This document shows positions 33,888 through 34,010 of a stretch of 34,010 nucleotides of DNA, piece after piece. Positions within the stretch are counted from its first letter, which is position 1. Every line of letters begins with the position of its first letter. Both the position numbers and the translations under genes were made by a program. The stretch is from Pseudomonas sp. BN417 (lineage in GTDB: Bacteria > Pseudomonadota > Gammaproteobacteria > Pseudomonadales > Pseudomonadaceae): NCBI RefSeq assembly GCF_029871205.1, contig NZ_SSOJ01000064.1:1-34010 (forward strand), written 5' to 3'. The notes below the pieces were generated by a model, which did no database searches, had not been told where the DNA came from, and worked only from the letters and a program-made list of their open reading frames with translations.

Positions 33888-34010
33888 CTCTCGATCCTTG
33901 CCTTGTTCATGCAGCCTCACTCCGGTGGAGGGGCTTGGATACCATTCAGGAGTTGGAGAAGAGGGCCGGGAGCACAATCTACGAAACAGAGTCGAGCTCT
34001 CAGGATGGGA
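33888..34010 (-). ncRNA. Possible bridge-RNA region of the IS110 element (partial)
   Basis: In IS110-type elements of the IS621 group the bridge RNA is encoded upstream of the recombinase. This non-coding stretch lies there and contains an imperfect stem AGCCCCTCC...GTGAGGCT (about 33910-33935). It is incomplete at the window edge. I base this on location and family knowledge only. Confidence 0.35.

Overview
The window is a GC-rich chromosomal segment of a Pseudomonas-type gammaproteobacterium. The evidence is a beta-alanine catabolic cluster laid out as bauR / bauABC, a CueR copper circuit with Pseudomonas-like promoters, a TtgR/AcrR-like operator in front of an RND pump, and intergenic palindromic repeats of the pseudomonad REP type. 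No rRNA, tRNA, CRISPR array or prophage was seen. The right end carries mobile or mobile-like DNA.

Layout. 1-3.8 kb: a DUF2218 protein and an NAD(P)-binding oxidoreductase diverge from a LysR regulator, followed by a bacterial RIO kinase and a bacterioferritin-like protein. 4.0-8.5 kb: an EamA exporter converges on a copper module (cueR, the P-type ATPase cueA, an exported protein, the chaperone copZ) with two clear CueR promoters. 8.7-13.8 kb: a TetR repressor diverges from a two-gene RND efflux operon that has no outer-membrane channel gene. 14-18.8 kb: a Bcr/CflA-type MFS pump, a small protein, a membrane PAS protein without an output domain, and a quinone oxidoreductase with its divergent LysR regulator. 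19-21.5 kb: a MASE1-PAS-PAS-PAS-GGDEF cyclase. 21.6-24.3 kb: a PepSY protein coupled to a cytochrome b561, an MFS transporter, and a truncated VUT-family (queuosine precursor) transporter. 24.5-28.6 kb: adenine/adenosine deaminase, a 730-bp gene-free stretch with two perfect DnaA boxes, YigZ coupled to a RutR-like TetR, and BauR. 28.7-31.9 kb: bauABC. 32-34 kb: a helix-hairpin-helix protein, a REP-associated tyrosine transposase (RAYT) and an IS110-family recombinase.

How it fits together. Most transcription units are small regulator/target pairs (LysR/oxidoreductase twice, CueR/CueA/CopZ, TetR/RND, BauR/BauABC), so this looks like ordinary accessory chromosome for stress, efflux and nitrogen/carbon catabolism. 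The unusual layer is the density of palindromic repeats. At least six sequence families sit between genes, mostly as head-to-head pairs. They supply a stop codon to one gene, abut the truncation point of another, and lie inside the bau operon. The RAYT next to its matching REP, with an IS110 recombinase of the REP-targeting type beside it, is the most interesting association here.
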